DNA of 64,000 bases, taken from Aquiluna sp. (GTDB lineage: Bacteria; Actinomycetota; Actinomycetes; Actinomycetales; Microbacteriaceae). Below are positions 42,260-51,921 of the stretch, in pieces (position 1 is the stretch's first letter; every line of letters begins with the position of its first letter). The notes below the pieces were generated by a model. It was not told where the DNA came from. It worked only from the letters and a program-made list of their open reading frames with translations, and did not search any database. Location of the stretch: the NCBI GenBank assembly GCA_029241985.1, contig JAQWUU010000004.1, positions 1-64,000 on the forward strand. Direction: 5' to 3'. The position numbers and the translations under genes are program-made.

Positions 42260-43500
42260 CAGTTGTCCTCCTCACTTCTCCAGTCGTCCGGCAACAGGTG
42301 GTCAAGCACGTCGTCAACGGTCACAACGCCAACCAAATGCTGCTGATCATCCGTAACCGGAAGTGCTACCAAGTCATAGGTGGCCAAGTCTCGGTGAATC
42401 TGAGCAATTGGAGTATCAAGTGCGATTGGCTGCTGCTCGGTGTCGAGAATAGAACCGAGTCTTTCGTGAGGTGGGTACCGCAGGAGTTTTTGGAAGTGAA
42501 CCACTCCGAGGTAGCGGCCCGTAGGGGCCTCATAAGGAGGAAGTGTCACAAACACCTGAGCCGCAAGAACCGGCTCCACCTCTTTGCGCCTAACCAGGGC
42601 CATAGCCTCTGCCACCGTTGTGTCCGCGGCGCAGATTATTGGCTCCGGGGTCATCATGCCGCCGGCGGTGTATGGCTCGTATTGCAGCAGTTGCCTGATG
42701 TCATTGGCCTCTCCTGCATCCATCAAATCGAGCAACGTCTCAGTTCTTTCAGCAGAAAGGTTGGCCATTAGGTCAGCGGCATCATCCGGGCCCATAAGGT
42801 CCAAAACTTCCGCCGCTCTTTCATCATCAAGGTCGTTAATGATCTCCAGTTGCTCCTCTTCGGGGAGCTCTTCAAGAAGATCCGCAAGCCTCTCGTCATC
42901 CAGTTCATCGGCAAGCGCAAGCATCCGCTTCTCTGGAAGGTCGAGCACGGCCGTAGCAAGGTCAGCCGGCCTCAGACCTGCCACCGCAGACAGCAACTGC
43001 TGTGCGTCTTGATCAGCAGGGTTCTCTTGGTTTTCAGCAACTTCATGCCACTGCACAAACATCGTCGGCCCCTTCGCAAAGGGAATGCCGGCAGTCTTTT
43101 TCTGCTTTCGAACAAACAGCTCAGATAGAACCCAGTCACCTCTGGTGCCCAGCTCGATTGCAAAATCTTCAACGCTTGCAAGTTGCTTTTCTTCTAGAAG
43201 CGTGACCTTGCGCCCAAGCATTTCAGCAATGGCCCTTACCTCCTGGCCTCGCATAGTGAAGCGACGTAAATCAATTAGACCATTGGTAATCAGTTGCCCT
43301 GGAGCAATTGCGGTGACACGGGCAATTGGAAGGAACACTCTTCTTCGGCCAGAGATTTCGATTATGAAGCCAGTTGCTCTTGGTGGGAGTGTCTTGCGGT
43401 AAGCCATCAGCACGTCAATAACCTTGCCAACCCGGTCGCCATGTGGGTCAAAGACACCGCAGCCTGCCAATCTGGCTACGAAGACTCTGGTTGCGCTCAT
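42259..43500 (-). CDS. MgtE N-terminal/CBS-domain protein lacking the MgtE channel domain
   Basis: PRC-like N-terminus, LLEELPEEEQLEIINDLDDERAAEVLDLMGPDDAADLMANL, two CBS repeats; ATG 43500. Confidence 0.9.
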   Translation of the reverse strand: MSATRVFVARLAGCGVFDPHGDRVGKVIDVLMAYRKTLPPRATGFIIEISGRRRVFLPIARVTAIAPGQLITNGLIDLRRFTMRGQEVRAIAEMLGRKVTLLEEKQLASVEDFAIELGTRGDWVLSELFVRKQKKTAGIPFAKGPTMFVQWHEVAENQENPADQDAQQLLSAVAGLRPADLATAVLDLPEKRMLALADELDDERLADLLEELPEEEQLEIINDLDDERAAEVLDLMGPDDAADLMANLSAERTETLLDLMDAGEANDIRQLLQYEPYTAGGMMTPEPIICAADTTVAEAMALVRRKEVEPVLAAQVFVTLPPYEAPTGRYLGVVHFQKLLRYPPHERLGSILDTEQQPIALDTPIAQIHRDLATYDLVALPVTDDQQHLVGVVTVDDVLDHLLPDDWRSEEDN

Positions 43501-43546
43501 AGAGATAACCTTATTGCGCCTCAACACATACTGAAAGGCTTGCCCG

Positions 43547-44062
43547 ATGTCTGATCCAAAAAATGCTAAACGCAGCAGAGGCCACACAACATCAATCCCC
43601 AAGGGGCACAGCCTTGGAGAGTTTAGAACTCACGGTGAGGCGACCGAGTTTGTTAATCGATTGGTTGCGGGGGAGTTCAAGGCAAACAAGATTTCAATCA
43701 TCGGTCATGACCTTGTTTTGGTTGAATCCGTCCGCACAAGACTCGGCTACGGCAGAGTCGCTCTTTCAGGTGCCATAACTGGCTTTTGGCTCGGATTGAT
43801 TTTTGCACTTTTGGTTGGCGCAGGAATTGAAACCAGCGCTGATGGAAGCATCAGCTACGCCCCCCAAGAATTCATAGCAGTTTTAGTTATGGCAGCAGGC
43901 GGTGGCATGCTGCTAAACATCCTGAGGTTCGTGGCAACCAAAAATAAGCGGGGGTTCATCAGCTCCCAGATGCCTGTTGCTGCCCGTTATGAAGTGATTG
44001 TGCCGGAGCAGGATGTAGTGGAAGCCAGAAAAGCGCTGAAACTAACCGGCACCGCCGAGTAA
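43547..44062 (+). CDS. General stress protein-like (17M family) membrane protein
   Basis: EFRTHGEATEFVNRLVAGEFKANKISIIGHDL and a Gly-rich TM region. Confidence 0.75.
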   Translation: MSDPKNAKRSRGHTTSIPKGHSLGEFRTHGEATEFVNRLVAGEFKANKISIIGHDLVLVESVRTRLGYGRVALSGAITGFWLGLIFALLVGAGIETSADGSISYAPQEFIAVLVMAAGGGMLLNILRFVATKNKRGFISSQMPVAARYEVIVPEQDVVEARKALKLTGTAE

Positions 44063-45439
44063 TTCTGATTCGTACCAAGCTTCGATTTCATTAGGTTCTC
44101 TTGGGATCATCGCGCTCAGGTTTTCTGAGCCTGTTTTTGTAACCAGCACGTTGTCTTCAATCCGGACTCCAATTCCTCGGTACGCCTCGGGAACAGTCAG
44201 GTCGTTCTGGTGGAAGTAGAGTCCCGGTTCGATGGTGAAGACCATTCCGGCCTCCAAAGTGCCGTCCTGGTACATTTCGCGCCTTGCCTGAGCACAGTCA
44301 TGAACATCCAGCCCGAGGTGATGACTGGTTCCGTGAACCATGTATCTGCGGTGGTGCTGGTTTTCACTTTCAAGGGCTTCTTTGGCTGTGACCGGCAGAA
44401 TCCCGAGTTCCTCAACCTTTTTGGCGATGACCGCAATCGCAGCGTTATGAATGTCGCGGAACTTGATCCCGGGCTTCACGACGGCAAATGCTGCATCTGA
44501 AGCCTCAAGGACTGCGTTATAAACCCAAAGCTGTTCCTTAGAAAATTTGCCGCTAACTGGAATCGTTCTGGTGATATCAGCTGTGTAAAGAGAGTCAACT
44601 TCTGCGCCGGCATCAACAAGAATTGCATCTCCGGGTTTGACCTCGCCATCGTTTTTCGTCCAGTGCAGAATGCAGGCGTGCGCTCCACTTGCCGCGATTG
44701 TCTCGTAGCCAAGCTCATAACCCAATTGTCTGGCAGTGCTGTAAAAGGCAGTTTCAACAACTCTTTCGCCGCGATGTTGTCTCGAGGCTTCAGGTAGGGA
44801 CTTGACGACCTGGGAAAAACCGTTGGCTGTTATTTCAATCGCCTTTTTCATTTCGCTAATTTCGTAATCGTCCTTCACAAACCGAAGTGAAGACAGTGCG
44901 ATCATGAGCTCTTCGTCTTGGATGTCCAGAACTGCACTCCAGGTTTTCTTGTCGGCCTTGAATTCTTTGATGTCCTTGGTTTTTATTCCAAGTTGCGTCT
45001 CAACGTCTTCTAGCGTTGGCCGCGGGCCAACCCAGAATTCGCCGATGGCAGGATTGGCAAAAAACTCGTCCGTGTTCTTGCCAGCCGTTGGAAGCAAGTA
45101 GACGGTTGAATGAGCCTGGCCCGAAGAAGAGTCAATTACCAGGATTGACCCGGGAACGGTCGATGATCCCCAGCCAGTCATGTGAGTAAATGCAGTGTCT
45201 GGGCGGTAACGATAGTCACTGTCATTCGATCGGACTTTCGGTGCACCTGACTCCAACACAATCTGTTTTTCAGGGAAAGCATCCGCAATGGCTTGCCTGC
45301 GCTTGGCTGCAAAGTCTGCCACTTGCCAACGCGTGATAGCCGGGCCCTCAATCTCTGCCCACTCCGAGGAGATGAATTCCAAGAACTTTTTAGAGTGTGG
45401 GGTGCGAGAACGGTTCGTGGGCTGAGATTTCTTTGACAT
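44042..45439 (-). CDS. pepP: Xaa-Pro aminopeptidase
   Basis: DAGAEVDSLYTADITRTIPVSGKF, HGTSHHLGLDVHD, EPGLYF; ATG 45439. Confidence 0.93.
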   Translation of the reverse strand: MSKKSQPTNRSRTPHSKKFLEFISSEWAEIEGPAITRWQVADFAAKRRQAIADAFPEKQIVLESGAPKVRSNDSDYRYRPDTAFTHMTGWGSSTVPGSILVIDSSSGQAHSTVYLLPTAGKNTDEFFANPAIGEFWVGPRPTLEDVETQLGIKTKDIKEFKADKKTWSAVLDIQDEELMIALSSLRFVKDDYEISEMKKAIEITANGFSQVVKSLPEASRQHRGERVVETAFYSTARQLGYELGYETIAASGAHACILHWTKNDGEVKPGDAILVDAGAEVDSLYTADITRTIPVSGKFSKEQLWVYNAVLEASDAAFAVVKPGIKFRDIHNAAIAVIAKKVEELGILPVTAKEALESENQHHRRYMVHGTSHHLGLDVHDCAQARREMYQDGTLEAGMVFTIEPGLYFHQNDLTVPEAYRGIGVRIEDNVLVTKTGSENLSAMIPREPNEIEAWYESELLGGAG

Positions 45440-45456
45440 GCGACTATTCTGCTCCT

Positions 45457-46326
45457 GTGATAGACCTACACGCTCATAGTAATAACTCGGACGGCAAAGA
45501 CTCACCAACGGAGTTGGTTGAAAATGCAGCTAAGGCCAATGTGAGTGTGCTGGCAATTACCGACCACGACACCACCGCAGGCTGGGAAGAAGCAATTACG
45601 GCTGGCTCGCGCTTTGGAGTCAGAATCATCCCGGGAATCGAAGTTTCTACGCGTCAGTTTGTTGGAAATCATCGCTCGATAAGTGTTCACATTTTGGCCT
45701 ATTTACCGGACCCTGCGAATTCTGCCTTGGTGGCAGAGCTAGAAAAAACTCGTAATTCCAGAATCAACCGGGCCAAGAAAATGGCTGAGCTTCTGGCCGT
45801 GGATTATCCGATTACCTGGGAATTGGTTCTTGCTGAACTCCCTGAAGGCTCCACGATAGGTAGGCCAGCAATTGCAGACGCTCTGGTAACGGCTGGAATT
45901 GTTCCGAACCGCTCGGATGCCTTCACTTCAATTCTTCATTCGCAGTCAAAGTATTACGTGTCGGATCACTCGGTGTCGACGGTGGAGGCTATCGGCTTGG
46001 TTAGATCCGCTGGCGGAGTTTCAGTTATCGCACATCCATTGATTGACTTCCCACCGGGACAAGCCCTACAGGACCTCCCGGCCGAGTTTTTTTCCGAGCT
46101 GATTTCTGCGGGACTCAATGGAATCGAGATTGACCACCGTGCCGTGCCAGCCCGAGCAAAACCTTGGCTTCGGCAGTTGGCGCTGAAACACGATTTGGTA
46201 ATTACCGGTTCGAGCGATTACCACGGTGTTGACGGCAAAGAAAACAGACTCGGAGAGAACAGCACCTCAGAGCAGATGCTTCAGCGAATTTTAGATCAGG
46301 CTACTGGCTTCGAGCCGCCCTTATAG
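45457..46326 (+). CDS. PHP-domain phosphoesterase
   Basis: VIDLHAHSNNSDGKDSPTELV, ITDHDTT, GSDYHG; GTG 45457. Confidence 0.92.
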   Translation: MIDLHAHSNNSDGKDSPTELVENAAKANVSVLAITDHDTTAGWEEAITAGSRFGVRIIPGIEVSTRQFVGNHRSISVHILAYLPDPANSALVAELEKTRNSRINRAKKMAELLAVDYPITWELVLAELPEGSTIGRPAIADALVTAGIVPNRSDAFTSILHSQSKYYVSDHSVSTVEAIGLVRSAGGVSVIAHPLIDFPPGQALQDLPAEFFSELISAGLNGIEIDHRAVPARAKPWLRQLALKHDLVITGSSDYHGVDGKENRLGENSTSEQMLQRILDQATGFEPPL

Positions 46327-47669
46327 TTCCTGCTTCGACTGCGGTCACGATTTCTCGGTGGAGTTGACTCACGAGCTGAATCAGACTTTGCGGACGGCTT
46401 TGATCCTTGCCTGTTGCCGCTTCTCGAAGAGTCTTTCGGCGGGTGGCTGGAAGATTTCTCCCTGGCTGCCGGTGCTCGTCCGATTCGACCCTTTGTCCCA
46501 GGAGTAATTCCCAGCTGCTCGAAGAGGTGCTCGGAGTTTGAATACGTTTCGGTCGGCTCTGGTACTCCAAGGTCTAGTTCTCGGTTGATGTGGACCCAGC
46601 GAGCCAAGTCGTTCCAGTCGACAAAGGTGATTGCTACGCCGAGTTTGCCGGCACGACCGGTTCTTCCAATTCGGTGGAGGTAAGCCTTCTCGTCTTCTGG
46701 CACCGAATAGTTGATCACGTGAGTCACATCGTCAACATCGATTCCTCGTGCCGCCACTTCAGTCGCAACGAGAATCTCTTTTCTTCCATCTCTAAAGGCA
46801 GCCATGGATTTCTCCCTGGCCTCCTGTGACATATCTCCGTGAAGTGGAGCGGCATTGAAACCGCGGTCGATTAGTTCTTCCGCAAGCTTGCCTGAGGTTC
46901 GCTTTGTCCTTACAAAGATCACTGTCTTGCCGCGACCCTCAGCCTGAAGAATTCTTCCGACCACCTCATCCTTATCAAGTGCGTGAGCTCGGTAAACGAA
47001 CTGCTTGATGTCGGCTTTGGTTTTACCCTCGTCAGGATCGCTAACACGAATGTGAATAGGTCTGTTCTGGTATCGGCGAGCAAGGCTCAAGATTTGAGAG
47101 GGCATTGTTGCCGAGAAGAGCATGGTTTGACGCTGCGGGGGAGTTAGTGAAAACAACTTTTCCACGTCTGGAAGAAAACCGAGGTCCAACATCTCATCGG
47201 CCTCATCCAGCACCATAAAGGTCACCTTGGATAGGTCCATAAGCTTCTGTTTGGCCAAATCAAGCAATCTTCCCGGTGTTCCAACTACGATCTGGGCCCC
47301 ACCTTCGAGGGCAGCCACCTGACCCTCATAGGCCTTTCCGCCGTAGATCGCCACAACCGTGGTGGGGCGATTAGAGGTAGCCATCATCAGGTCTTCAGAT
47401 ACTTGAAGTGCCAGCTCCCTTGTCGGCACAACGACAAGTGCCTGGACTCCCTTTGAGGGGTTTTCTCCAAGTGCTTGAATCAAAGGAAGTCCGAAACCCA
47501 AAGTTTTTCCGGTACCAGTTTTCGCTTGCCCTATGACGTCCGTGCCGGCAAGAGCTACTGGAATAGCTTGCTCTTGAATTGGGAATGGGCTTGTGATGCC
47601 CTTGGTGTCCAGGGCTTCACAGATGTCCGCATCAATACCCAGTGATTTGAAAGTCAAAAAAATCTCCAT
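46296..47669 (-). CDS. DEAD-box RNA helicase, RhlE-like
   Basis: AKTGTGKTLGF, VLDEADEMLD, SATMPS, HRIGRTGRAG; basic Ser-rich C-terminus. Confidence 0.95.
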   Translation of the reverse strand: MEIFLTFKSLGIDADICEALDTKGITSPFPIQEQAIPVALAGTDVIGQAKTGTGKTLGFGLPLIQALGENPSKGVQALVVVPTRELALQVSEDLMMATSNRPTTVVAIYGGKAYEGQVAALEGGAQIVVGTPGRLLDLAKQKLMDLSKVTFMVLDEADEMLDLGFLPDVEKLFSLTPPQRQTMLFSATMPSQILSLARRYQNRPIHIRVSDPDEGKTKADIKQFVYRAHALDKDEVVGRILQAEGRGKTVIFVRTKRTSGKLAEELIDRGFNAAPLHGDMSQEAREKSMAAFRDGRKEILVATEVAARGIDVDDVTHVINYSVPEDEKAYLHRIGRTGRAGKLGVAITFVDWNDLARWVHINRELDLGVPEPTETYSNSEHLFEQLGITPGTKGRIGRAPAAREKSSSHPPKDSSRSGNRQGSKPSAKSDSARESTPPRNRDRSRSRNYKGGSKPVA

Positions 47670-47717
47670 TTGTTTTTGCCCTAGGTGTTCTACACCGCAG
47701 GCAGATAAGCTTGCAAG

Positions 47718-48476
47718 GTGCTGGATTGGTTACGCAGAATACGCAAGGTGTCGCAGAAGCTTACGCTTCCTTCTCGAGATGCCACTGCTGGTCGCAGTCA
47801 AATCCAACTCAATCCTGCCAAGCTTACTCCTTCATCGGAAATACAGCTGGCTTATCTTGTTGAGCTGGGCGGGGTCATTTCAGACCTATGCGACCAGGAT
47901 TCCCAGAAAGCACCACTGCCTGAGCAGGCAAAAAAGCAGGCGAGTATCGCAGCAGATTATCGAGACCGCTCCAAGCAACTGGACGCTTTGCTAATCCGGT
48001 CAGGTGAGCACCAAATGGAATTACAGTCGGACATGAGAGAGCGCCTGGATCAATTGGTGATTCGGACCGAGGGAGCCGATTGGCACGAAGACCTCATGCG
48101 AATCTATGTCGTTTTTGGAATACTTCAAGATTCGGCTCAAAGAGTATCGAAGGGAATGCCTCCGGCAAAAAAGCTCAGGGCTGAGCAGCTTTTGGATTCC
48201 AGGAAATTGCAGGAGTTTTGCTCTAATGAATTAGCCGCAGGAATCGCAGCCGATTCTGACTTGGCTCCACGGCTGGCGATGTTTGGTCGAATGGTCGTCG
48301 GGGACGCCCTGCTGGAAATAAGAGACTCGGTTAGTTTTGAGAAAATTCTTCCTTCGCCAACATCAACCGACCGGATTTCTCTTGCACGAGAACAATTCAA
48401 GCTTCTCGAACCTTTTACTTCGGAGCTGATTGCTCAGCACACGGTTCGAATGGACCTATTGGGTCTTACCGCGTAG
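47718..48476 (+). CDS. Ferritin-like domain protein, conserved in Actinobacteria
   Basis: Helical 252 aa protein next to RhlE as in other actinobacteria; GTG start. Confidence 0.65.
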   Translation: MLDWLRRIRKVSQKLTLPSRDATAGRSQIQLNPAKLTPSSEIQLAYLVELGGVISDLCDQDSQKAPLPEQAKKQASIAADYRDRSKQLDALLIRSGEHQMELQSDMRERLDQLVIRTEGADWHEDLMRIYVVFGILQDSAQRVSKGMPPAKKLRAEQLLDSRKLQEFCSNELAAGIAADSDLAPRLAMFGRMVVGDALLEIRDSVSFEKILPSPTSTDRISLAREQFKLLEPFTSELIAQHTVRMDLLGLTA

Positions 48477-48758
48477 TCGAATGGCGGCGAGTTCGGCGGC
48501 TTCTGCTTGTTCTCGCTTGGCAACCAAGATTTTTGTTCCAAAAAGACCAGCTGCTGGCATGGCCAGCATCACGATGAACCAAATCCAAACACTCGAGTAG
48601 CTAAAACCAAGCCAGGTGAGCACTAGCCAGAGCGCGCTTCCGATAACAATAGAAATACTCACTGGCACAAATTTGCCGTAGTGGTCCGACTTGTCTAGGA
48701 CAAACGTGCCGACCAAGCCCAAGATTGCCGCGTAGGCGAGGATGATAAGAAGTTCCAT
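48456..48758 (-). CDS. Small membrane protein
   Basis: 100 aa, 3 hydrophobic segments. Confidence 0.7.
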   Translation of the reverse strand: MELLIILAYAAILGLVGTFVLDKSDHYGKFVPVSISIVIGSALWLVLTWLGFSYSSVWIWFIVMLAMPAAGLFGTKILVAKREQAEAAELAAIRLRGKTQ

Positions 48759-48982
48759 TAGGCCAAGAACCCTACTCGTCGAGCTTCTTCCGCTCCAATT
48801 TCAACATAGGCGATTGAGGAGGTGGGCACCAAAATGGTGGTTCCTTTATCGTCTGTGAGCTCAAGAACCGCTTCTTTAGCCTCGATTGCCCTGGTGACCT
48901 TCGCGCTCAAGTCCTTGGCGCTGAGGCCCGACTGAAAGCTAATGTCGCGTGCATTTTCTCTGATACCAATTCTGACGTCCAT
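48758..48982 (-). CDS. DUF3107-family protein (TB9.4-like)
   Basis: MDVRIGIRENARDISF...YVEIGAEEARRVGFLA; AAGGAG SD before ATG 48982. Confidence 0.9.
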   Translation of the reverse strand: MDVRIGIRENARDISFQSGLSAKDLSAKVTRAIEAKEAVLELTDDKGTTILVPTSSIAYVEIGAEEARRVGFLA

Positions 48983-49047
48983 AAACACTCCTTAGTAAAT
49001 AAGGTTACGGCAAGAAAAATGTCTTGAGGTCCAAATAGATTGTCAGG

Positions 49048-51921
49048 GTGGGAAAACCTGACCAAGAGAAAACTGTTGCCGCGATTGTTGAACAACAAGA
49101 TGCGTTGATTCTTGGTGCTCCCGGCAGTGGCAAATCTTCAGTCCTCAGGGCGGTTGTTAATCGCCTTGAGAGTCAGGGCCGGAGTCCCGAGGATATTATT
49201 GTGGCGGTTCCAACGAGACTCGCCGCCACAACTCTGCGCGATGAGCTGGCCGTTCAATCAACTCTCGTCGCACTGTCGCCGCGGGCAAGGTCAATCACGT
49301 CTTTGGCGTTTGAGGTTCTGAAAACATGCCGCCCTGAAATTCAATTGATTTCCGGTGCTGGGCAGCAAGCGTTGATTTCCGAATTGGTGGCTCAGGCGCA
49401 AAGTGAAAAGGCAACCTCCGCCTGGGGTTTCGATTCAATGACAGTCAGTCTCGCTGGTTTCCATAATGAGCTGCGAGACCTGTTCGCAGTCCTGACCGAG
49501 AATGATTTGGACATTGATGCGCTGTCTGACCTGCAAACACGATGGCCGACAGGCAAGTGGCAGGTCGCCCTAGATCTTTTGCCGAAATACCTTGAGAGGC
49601 TCTCCTCGGCTAACCAACTTGACCCATCTCAGCTAATCATTCAAGCCGCCCAAGCACTCAAAAACTACCCAGCACCAGCAATCGTGATTGTGGACGATGC
49701 GCAAGATCTATCTGCTGGAGGTATCCGGTTCCTCTTAAAGCTTGCGGAACACTCGAAACTGGTTGTTTTTGGCGACCCAGATTCGGCGTCTCTTGGCTTC
49801 AGGGCCTCAGGTGGGTTTGTTGCCAGCCTGAGAGCTGCTCGGGCTGGAGTGCAAGAGCATTGGCTTCGGCCCGGGGAAAGTCAGCCTGAGGAAGTCAGGG
49901 CGCTAATGGCCAGAATCGTTGAGCGAATTCCAACCTCTGAGGCCTTCGCTCATCGGCCCAAGTCCGATCCTCCAAGTGCACTGGAATATGCAGTTTTTGA
50001 TAACCAGATTGCGGAGACGGACTACTTGGCTAGCTCCCTGCGGCAAATAAGAGTCAAGGATTCTGTTCCCTGGGGTCAAATGGCTGTAGTTGCAAGAACC
50101 AGAGTGCAGTTGGAGCAGCTCGCCACATCACTTTCGTCTAGGTCAGTACCGGTGCGAATCTTAGGAGCTCAAGCCGCGTTGAGAGATCAGCCAGCCGCGA
50201 GGTCCGTGCTTGATTTTGCAAGCTTGGTTTACGGTGCTCCTTCGATCGCGCAGATTCTTGAGCTCTTGAGCTCAAGGCTCATCGGCCTAAATGTCATTCA
50301 GCAGCGCCGGCTTTTTAGACAGCTTGCGATGCTAGAGGATTTTCAAGATTTGACCAGAACTCAGATGCTTGAAGGTCTCTTTGTTTCAACTATTGACTTT
50401 GATTCTCGTGAGGTCAGGACACTCAACAGGGCGATCGACTTAGTTCATAAACTAAGGTCCTCTGCTGAAATGGGCGCCTACGAGTTCGTTAGTGAAGTTT
50501 GGTCACTAGCCAATCAAAAAGAGCTACTTGTCTTATCGAAAGGTGTCACCGAGGTTGCCCTTGCTGCCAATCGCGACCTCGATGCTCTTCTGGAGCTGTC
50601 TGCTGCTGCAAGCCGTTTTGACCAGAAGCATGGCCTTGGGGCAAAAGAATTCATTTCAGACCAATTGCGCGCTGCTGTACCCGAGGATTCACTGGCTCAA
50701 ATCGGGCTGCGCGATCGAGTCGTGCTGGCGACTGCAGCCCAGCTAAGTGGGAAGTCTTATCAGGTCGTCGCAATACCAAGGCTGCAAGAGGGCATTTGGC
50801 CAAACCTCCGTCCGAGAAACTCTCTTCTTTCAGCCGCCAGCCTCCAGAGCTATTTACAGGGAAGATCTGAGAACCCGACAGAGGCAACGCGTTCCGAACT
50901 GGCCGATGAGCTGCGACTTTTTTATAAGAGCATCGGTGTCACGCGAGCTAAGTTGCTATTGTCCGCCATTGAAACCAGCGAAGAACAGCCGTCGCAGTTC
51001 CTTCAAATTGCCAAAGTAATGCCGGCGGTCAAGACGGTTGATATTGACTTCGACCCGAGGCGCTTAGTTGGGACGCTTAGAAAAAAACTTTTGGAGGGTG
51101 ATGCCAACGCGGCGCCAATGCTTGCGGCGCTCGCCCTGGCAGGGACTCCAGGTGCCCATCCGCGGAATTGGCAGGGTGTTTTGCCGATTTCAACAGCGGA
51201 GCCGGTGGTGGCTGAAAATGAGCAATTGAGGCTGAGTGCATCGCGACTTGAGGCATTTGAAAAATGCCCATTGCACTGGTTCATCAATAACTTTGGTGGC
51301 GATGGAAGCAGTTTCGAAGCGTCCGTTGGCACACTGCTCCATTCAGCAATGGAACTGGCGGCTGGCCCCGAATCTTTGGCTAGCTATGTCGAGTCAAATT
51401 GGCACACTCTGAAGTTTGAGACCGACTGGCTTTCCCTAGCCGCAAAGCGTAAGGCCATGAAAATGGTTAGCTTCATGGCCGAGTACCTGTCCAACTCCGG
51501 CCCACTTGTTGAGAGCGAACAGGGCTTTGAGGTCAAGCTCGGCAAATTGGTAGTAGCAGGCAAAATCGACAGGGTGGAGCGAACCTCAGCCGGACTCATC
51601 GCGGCGGACTTGAAAACAGGCAAGTCCCCAAGTTTGAAAGAAGCAGCAGAGCACAGGCAATTGGCTCTTTACCAGCTGGGTCTTCGCGGGGAATATGAGG
51701 AAAATGTCGTGGGTGGTCGAATAATTTCGGTCGGATCGGGTTCGTTGAAAGTGCTAGAGCAACCTGAACTTAAAGGTGAGTTCGAAACAGAAATTCTCGA
51801 CCTTCTAGCCCGCGCCGAGAATGAAATTGGCCAGGGTCAGTTCGTCGCCAGCATTTCAGATCACTGCAATGCAGATGCAAATTGCCAGATGCTTCTTGCC
51901 AGGCAGGTGACCAATGACTAA
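49048..51921 (+). CDS. adnA: AdnA-like UvrD-family helicase/PD-(D/E)XK nuclease
   Basis: GAPGSGKSSVLRAV Walker A, C-terminal IAADLKTGKSP nuclease motif, followed by AdnB-like gene. Confidence 0.82.
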   Translation: MGKPDQEKTVAAIVEQQDALILGAPGSGKSSVLRAVVNRLESQGRSPEDIIVAVPTRLAATTLRDELAVQSTLVALSPRARSITSLAFEVLKTCRPEIQLISGAGQQALISELVAQAQSEKATSAWGFDSMTVSLAGFHNELRDLFAVLTENDLDIDALSDLQTRWPTGKWQVALDLLPKYLERLSSANQLDPSQLIIQAAQALKNYPAPAIVIVDDAQDLSAGGIRFLLKLAEHSKLVVFGDPDSASLGFRASGGFVASLRAARAGVQEHWLRPGESQPEEVRALMARIVERIPTSEAFAHRPKSDPPSALEYAVFDNQIAETDYLASSLRQIRVKDSVPWGQMAVVARTRVQLEQLATSLSSRSVPVRILGAQAALRDQPAARSVLDFASLVYGAPSIAQILELLSSRLIGLNVIQQRRLFRQLAMLEDFQDLTRTQMLEGLFVSTIDFDSREVRTLNRAIDLVHKLRSSAEMGAYEFVSEVWSLANQKELLVLSKGVTEVALAANRDLDALLELSAAASRFDQKHGLGAKEFISDQLRAAVPEDSLAQIGLRDRVVLATAAQLSGKSYQVVAIPRLQEGIWPNLRPRNSLLSAASLQSYLQGRSENPTEATRSELADELRLFYKSIGVTRAKLLLSAIETSEEQPSQFLQIAKVMPAVKTVDIDFDPRRLVGTLRKKLLEGDANAAPMLAALALAGTPGAHPRNWQGVLPISTAEPVVAENEQLRLSASRLEAFEKCPLHWFINNFGGDGSSFEASVGTLLHSAMELAAGPESLASYVESNWHTLKFETDWLSLAAKRKAMKMVSFMAEYLSNSGPLVESEQGFEVKLGKLVVAGKIDRVERTSAGLIAADLKTGKSPSLKEAAEHRQLALYQLGLRGEYEENVVGGRIISVGSGSLKVLEQPELKGEFETEILDLLARAENEIGQGQFVASISDHCNADANCQMLLARQVTND

